Source: Candidatus Cryosericum hinesii
GTDB lineage: Bacteria; Caldisericota; Caldisericia; Cryosericales; Cryosericaceae
Direction: 5' to 3'
Length of the DNA: 36,456 nt
Assembly (NCBI RefSeq): GCF_003570985.1
Contig: NZ_QXIW01000006.1
Coordinates: forward strand, 1-36,456
Under the pieces are notes generated by a model. The model saw only the letters and a list, made by a program, of their open reading frames with translations, was not told where the DNA came from and did not search any database. Below are positions 33,206 through 36,456 of this stretch, piece after piece. Both the position numbers and the translations under genes were made by a program. The number at the start of each line of letters is the position of its first letter. The stretch's first letter is position 1.

Positions 33206-34186
33206 CTATGTCAGTCTGACCTCGATATCACCACTGCCGGTGTGGACGGAAAGCTCGACGGTCGCCAAGCCCACGGGAATACGCTGCCGCTGGACCTCGA
33301 CATCGACGCCTGGACCCTTGATGCTTGCCTCGCCCGACCGCGTCTCGACGTCGACCATGACGTCGTGCTGGTCAAGTTCTGCACGCACGTCGCCGCTGGT
33401 CGTCTTCAAGCGGGCGCTGCTCTGGACGGTCACCCTCTCCAGGCTCACGTCCCCGCTGAAGCTGAGGACGTCGGTGTCGTTCAGGACGGTGTTGAGGACG
33501 GCAACATCGCCTGAATACGACTTGAGCATGCCACGGACGGTCGAGTTTCGAATGTCCAGGTCGCCCGACTTGCTGATGACGTCGCCATCCACCAGGCACT
33601 TGTCCATGTCGACGTCGCCCGACGTCGCCTGTGCGGAAGAGAGGTGCGCCATGGAGCTGGCGTCGACATCGCCGGACACGCTGCGCACCACGACGTCTCC
33701 CGTGATGTCGCTGACCGTGATGTTGCCCGAGACGGTCTTGAGTTCGCACGACATGTCGACAGGTACTTCGAGTTCGACCGGTTCGCCGTCGTTGCCGAAT
33801 CCGAGGCTGAACGAGAAGCCGTGGAATTCGCCTGCAGTCAATCTCGACTCGACCTCAACATTCTGGCCATCCTGGCGGGTACGGACGCTCGATTGGCCTC
33901 GCACGACCCGGACAGCTGGGAGTCCCTGGATACCACGCACCTGCAGGTCCTCAGAGATCAGGCGTACGGTCAGACTGCGGCCTGTGGCCTGGGGCGCAGA
34001 TGCGGGAGTCACCGGCTGAGCAGGGGGCACGGGTGCCATAGGTTCGGCTGGTAAACGAGGTACTTGTGGAACCTGTGGCAACTCGTCTTTGATCGCACCG
34101 AGCGCGGCCAAGAGCTCGTCGTACTGCTCCTGTGTAATAAGTCCCTTGTCCTTCAGTTCACTCAGTCGTTCCGTCGCTTGGCTCAT
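33206..34186 (-). CDS. DUF4097 beta-helix protein with N-terminal SHOCT-like segment
   Basis: The 326-aa product begins with a SHOCT-like helix pair (8-35: LSELKDKGLITQEQYDELLAAL), then a Pro-rich linker (38-66). The C-terminal DUF4097 domain (about 95-325) is a putative right-handed beta-helix with repeated SGDV/SGNI turns (TVSGNITV, SVSGDVDA, ATSGDVDM, KSGDLDI, SFSGDVSL, TTSGDVRA, GSGDIEV). There is no signal peptide. Related YvlB/LiaX-type proteins take part in the envelope-stress response. It is the last gene of a four-gene operon; the DUF2089 gene overlaps its start by 29 bases. Confidence 0.88.
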   Translation of the reverse strand: MSQATERLSELKDKGLITQEQYDELLAALGAIKDELPQVPQVPRLPAEPMAPVPPAQPVTPASAPQATGRSLTVRLISEDLQVRGIQGLPAVRVVRGQSSVRTRQDGQNVEVESRLTAGEFHGFSFSLGFGNDGEPVELEVPVDMSCELKTVSGNITVSDITGDVVVRSVSGDVDASSMAHLSSAQATSGDVDMDKCLVDGDVISKSGDLDIRNSTVRGMLKSYSGDVAVLNTVLNDTDVLSFSGDVSLERVTVQSSARLKTTSGDVRAELDQHDVMVDVETRSGEASIKGPGVDVEVQRQRIPVGLATVELSVHTGSGDIEVRLT

Positions 34187-34568
34187 CGCTGCCCTCCTTG
34201 ATGGTCTTCAAGACCGTATCGACGCTCAGGTCGCCGGCTTCCAGCTTGTCCAGCAGTTCCATGATGTTGGGTTTGCGCACGGCCTTCTCGGCGGGTTTGT
34301 CGTCGCCGGCCAGTCCCAGCGCCGCCAGCACCCTGTCCAGACGGCCCCGCACGGTCGGGTAGGACAGGTCCAGGCGGTCCTGGACTTCTTTCAGGTTACC
34401 GCGCGCCGCCAGAAAGGTCAGCAGGAACTGCTCGTCTTCACCGGACAGGGCCGCGAACCGGTCGAGCGGGTACGCTCCTCGCACAGTTGTGTCACAGGCG
34501 GTGCAGTGCAGCTCGGCAATCTCCAGCTGAGACCCGCACGAGGGGCACGTCGTCGGCAGGTGCTTCAT
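34158..34568 (-). CDS. DUF2089 zinc-ribbon/HTH regulator
   Basis: The 136-aa product has an N-terminal zinc ribbon, CPSCG...CTACD (Cys8, Cys11, Cys22, Cys25), then the DUF2089 helical core LLTFLAARGNLKEVQDRLDLSYPTVRGRLDRVLAALGL, which looks like a helix-turn-helix. The C-terminus has a SHOCT-like LLDKLEAGDLSVDTVLKTI. Members often accompany DUF4097 genes and probably regulate them. The ATG at 34568 follows gagg; the longer frame upstream overlaps the previous gene. Confidence 0.88.
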   Translation of the reverse strand: MKHLPTTCPSCGSQLEIAELHCTACDTTVRGAYPLDRFAALSGEDEQFLLTFLAARGNLKEVQDRLDLSYPTVRGRLDRVLAALGLAGDDKPAEKAVRKPNIMELLDKLEAGDLSVDTVLKTIKEGSDEPSDGTTE

Positions 34569-34575
34569 GGCAGCC

Positions 34576-34974
34576 TCACTCGATGCTAAGGATGACGTCG
34601 TCACCGTCACCTGCATGAATGTGCATCAGTTCCCCTACGAAGGCCGGGTCCGCGATCAAGCGCCTGATTTCGTCGACATCGATCGGGACCTGCTTGCCGT
34701 CGACACCGACGGTCGCCCTTCCCTTGCGGGCGAGGATGTTCAATCCGATACCCGCGAGGGCCATGGGGAAGCCCAGGTCTACGTGCTCACCTGTTCTGGC
34801 TTCGTCGACGTGGATCCGGAACGTCCGACGTGTACGAGGCTGCACCCCCTGGATAGGTGGACTGGACTGTTGGGATTCCTTCGGCTCGAGAGCCGCAAGC
34901 AACTCATCTGCCTCGGCGCGCGTAAGCTTGCCTTGCTGGACCATACGTTCGATCTTCTCGTACTCTTGCGACAT
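34576..34974 (-). CDS. SHOCT-like / YvlB N-terminal-domain protein
   Basis: The 132-aa product has residues 1-33 (YEKIERMVQQGKLTRAEADELLAAL) forming the helix pair found at the N-terminus of YvlB/LiaX proteins. A beta-rich region (about 48-132) follows: RTFRIHVDEARTGEHVDLGFP, LARKGRATVGVDGKQVPID and GDGDDVILSIE. The ATG at 34974 has gggagg as SD. It is co-transcribed with DUF2089 (7-base gap) and DUF4097; the function is inferred only from neighbours. Confidence 0.82.
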   Translation of the reverse strand: MSQEYEKIERMVQQGKLTRAEADELLAALEPKESQQSSPPIQGVQPRTRRTFRIHVDEARTGEHVDLGFPMALAGIGLNILARKGRATVGVDGKQVPIDVDEIRRLIADPAFVGELMHIHAGDGDDVILSIE

Positions 34975-34999
34975 AGTATCCTCCCAGTCTCGGATGTGT

Positions 35000-35128
35000 T
35001 CAATCCCTGACGATATACTCGCGTTTGCCGCTGACCGTCCAGACGACGTTGAACAGCAGCACCGCCGTAGTCGTATCCAGCCGGCCACGATACACCAGGT
35101 CCATCAGTCTCGTCGTCGTGTCGGTCAT
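35000..35128 (-). CDS. 42-aa leader protein of the DUF4097 operon
   Basis: The product begins MTDTTTRLMDLVYRGRLDTT and ends with a weakly hydrophobic segment and GKREYIVRD. A very strong SD (taggaggc) lies 6 bases before the ATG, and a near-consensus promoter lies just upstream; the next gene starts 25 bases after its stop. LMDLVYRGRLDTTTAVLLF has a SHOCT-like feel. No family recognised. Confidence 0.65.
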   Translation of the reverse strand: MTDTTTRLMDLVYRGRLDTTTAVLLFNVVWTVSGKREYIVRD

Positions 35129-35167
35129 CTCGTGCCTCCTAATAGAATGTTGTTCACTTGCACCTAA

Positions 35168-35195
35168 ATAATATTAAGTCACAGATGAATGTCAA
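35168..35195 (-). promoter_or_regulatory. Near-consensus promoter of the DUF4097 operon
   Basis: On the minus strand: perfect TTGACA (35195-35190), 16-base spacer, TATTAT (35173-35168), 39 bases before the ATG of the 42-aa gene. It is the strongest sigma-70-like promoter in the window. Confidence 0.85.
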
Positions 35196-35580
35196 GAGGC
35201 ACGTCATGAAATAGTGAAGAAGACGTGAACGCACTCAATATAAGAGAAATACTGGTGTCAACACAGATCATGTTTCCACAGAGTCTGTTCACTCGCAATC
35301 TATATTATTTATATATCACGCCTTGGCTGGTCGAGCCGCTCAGGTCCGGGGTACCGTTCTACCGACCCGACTGTATCCGGCTGTTTCCCGAGTTCATTCG
35401 GATGGCGCCACGTAGGTCCGAACCCCATTTGTTGGTAGGGTTGCATTGGTAAGAACGTCGCCCTTCCCGTTGATTCATTTCAGAATGTGATATAATAAAC
35501 AAGAAATTATCGGGGTCATTGTTGAGGCTGTTTACCCGCATATGGAGTGAAGCCAGACCCTTTCCAGTCGGAAGCAGAAA
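35196..35580. other. Divergent intergenic region, no credible gene
   Basis: The region is more AT-rich than its neighbours. A 75-codon plus-strand frame (35225-35452) has no SD and an unlikely composition. Apart from the promoter near 35490 I see no clear signal. Confidence 0.5.
35470..35496 (+). promoter_or_regulatory. Extended -10 promoter of the decarboxylase genes
   Basis: TGATATAAT (35488-35496) is a perfect extended -10, with TTGATT (35470-35475) 15 bases upstream as a slightly short-spaced -35. The leader is about 80 bases. Confidence 0.7.
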
Positions 35581-36321
35581 ATGAGTGATAAGGAGATGAT
35601 GATGCCGGACACTGTTAGTTCGAGCCTGTGGCTGTCCCTGGTGGACATGCTGGTCGTGTTTGCAGTCTTGGCGTTTCTCATGGTTGTCTGCTACGGGTTG
35701 AAATTCTTCAGCCGTGGGTCCCGAGGTGAGGGGTCCGCTGACGACGAAGACAGCCGGATCGACGTTGCGGCCGGGGGTGAATCTGTCTCTGATCTCCCGA
35801 TGGTTGAGCGTCCGGGACAGCTGTCCACGATGCCGGCCGTCGTTGACGCTGGTCATGTGGGGACGGATGGTGCCATCAGTATCGGCCAGGGCGAGGGAAG
35901 CTTCAGGACAGCGACCGCGCAATCGCGCATCTTCAGAATCACGGTCAATGGGAAGGCGTTCGAGGTGGGGGTCGAGCAGGCGACTGGTGCACAGTCTGTG
36001 AGTCAGGTTGCGGCAATTCCCGCGCCTGTTGCACAGCGCCCTGTGATTGCTCCTCCGTCTCCACCCGCCGTACCTCGTCCTGCTCCTTCTGCGCGCGCGG
36101 GTGACACGTCGAATCTCATGAAGTCCCCATTGCCCGGCAAGATCCTCAAGGTGTTTGCCGCGCCCGGCAAGGCGTTCAAGCGGGGTGACACGCTGCTTAT
36201 CATCGAAGCGATGAAGATGGAAAACGAGATCCTTGCCCCGCGTGACTGCGTGGTCGGCGAGGTCCATGTCGAGGTCAACCAGTCCGTGAAGACGGGCGAG
36301 CCTCTCCTGAGGATGGAGTAG
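35581..36321 (+). CDS. OadG-like membrane segment fused to a biotin carrier domain (Na+-translocating decarboxylase)
   Basis: The 246-aa product has one N-terminal membrane span (about 17-43), as in OadG gamma subunits, a low-complexity linker with Pro/Ala-rich hinge (about 145-172), and a C-terminal biotinyl domain (about 177-246) with the biotinylation motif EAMKMEN (Lys212) and KSPLPGKILKV. It carries carboxybiotin between the carboxyltransferase and the Na+-pumping beta subunit encoded next. SD aaggag sits inside the frame 6 bases before an ATG at 35602, which may be the true start (239 aa). Substrate (oxaloacetate, methylmalonyl-CoA or glutaconyl-CoA) is not decided. Confidence 0.9.
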   Translation: MSDKEMMMPDTVSSSLWLSLVDMLVVFAVLAFLMVVCYGLKFFSRGSRGEGSADDEDSRIDVAAGGESVSDLPMVERPGQLSTMPAVVDAGHVGTDGAISIGQGEGSFRTATAQSRIFRITVNGKAFEVGVEQATGAQSVSQVAAIPAPVAQRPVIAPPSPPAVPRPAPSARAGDTSNLMKSPLPGKILKVFAAPGKAFKRGDTLLIIEAMKMENEILAPRDCVVGEVHVEVNQSVKTGEPLLRME

Positions 36322-36325
36322 AGTT

Positions 36326-36456
36326 ATGAGTGTTATTCTGGCTGCAATCAAGGGTTTCAGAAGCTTCTCCGGCATCTACAACTTCACGTGGGGCAACGCT
36401 ATCATGCTGGTCGTGGCCTTGGTGCTCATGTATCTGGCTATTGCCAAGGATTTCGA
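36326..36456 (+). CDS. Na+-translocating decarboxylase beta subunit, N-terminus (3' partial)
   Basis: The visible 43 codons (MSVILAAIKGFRSFSGIYNF, then TWGNAIMLVVALVLMYLAIA) match the start of OadB/GcdB/MmdB beta subunits: helix, F.TWGN..M, a membrane span and YLAI.K.F. This subunit decarboxylates carboxybiotin and exports Na+. The SD ggag lies 8-9 bases before the ATG, which begins 4 bases after the biotin-carrier stop, so the two form an operon that runs off the window. Confidence 0.9.
   Translation, partial: MSVILAAIKGFRSFSGIYNFTWGNAIMLVVALVLMYLAIAKDF

Noticed and set aside
35131-35203. Inverted CGTGCCTC (35131-35138) and GAGGCACG (35196-35203), the same 8-mers as in the YvrJ leader
   Set aside because: The distal copy lies upstream of the -35 and would not be transcribed, so it cannot form an mRNA stem with the SD. 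Probably chance linked to the SD sequence.
35225-35452. 75-codon plus-strand frame in the AT-rich divergent region
   Set aside because: No SD, unlikely residue composition and no domain; it overlaps only regulatory DNA.

Overview
The window carries about 26 protein genes, one tRNA and many intergenic hairpins. It is GC-rich and mostly gene-dense. The gene content points to an anaerobic, deep-branching bacterium: FeoB iron uptake, a molybdopterin oxidoreductase, a biotin-dependent Na+-pumping decarboxylase, an S-layer (SLH) surface protein, and DUF554, YvrJ and DUF2089 families typical of Firmicutes, Thermotogae and Caldiserica-like lineages. A Caldisericota (Cryosericum-like) genome would fit, but that is inference and I could not test it. 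Several long inverted repeats lie between convergent genes.

Left end (1-4.2 kb): a 5'-truncated SLH protein with Ig-like and InlB-type repeats ends in a DUF1566/C-type-lectin-like domain. A perfect 12-bp stem-loop lies 23 bases after its stop codon, followed by a frameshifted Avd-like four-helix-bundle gene. This is the arrangement of a diversity-generating retroelement (DGR) target cassette. No reverse transcriptase or template repeat is visible; REP-like repeats follow instead. It is the most interesting part of the window.

4.2-12.4 kb: an AIM24-family protein; a degenerate PEP-synthase-like protein coupled to a 39-aa membrane peptide; tRNA-Ser(GGA); a large membrane GAF/GGDEF diguanylate cyclase; and a cluster with an ECF sigma factor, a tiny membrane protein (probable anti-sigma), a polytopic membrane protein and a secreted protein. 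12.4-18.6 kb: a TPR protein, FeoB, a DtxR-FeoA fusion regulator, the bifunctional NAD(P)HX repair enzyme and AcpS, all on the minus strand.

18.7-24.6 kb: a PfpI/DJ-1 protein, an XRE regulator, CTP synthase overlapping a toroid-like 735-aa protein, and Era. 24.6-29.3 kb: a Cys/His-repeat protein divergent from era, DUF554, a YvrJ-like peptide with an SD that may be sequestered, alanine racemase, pyroglutamyl peptidase and a secreted zinc phospholipase C/nuclease-like protein. 29.4-36.5 kb: DUF349 protein and molybdopterin oxidoreductase (overlapping), a four-gene envelope-stress-type operon (42-aa peptide, SHOCT-like, DUF2089, DUF4097) behind a near-consensus promoter, then an OadG-biotin carrier fusion and the start of the decarboxylase beta subunit.
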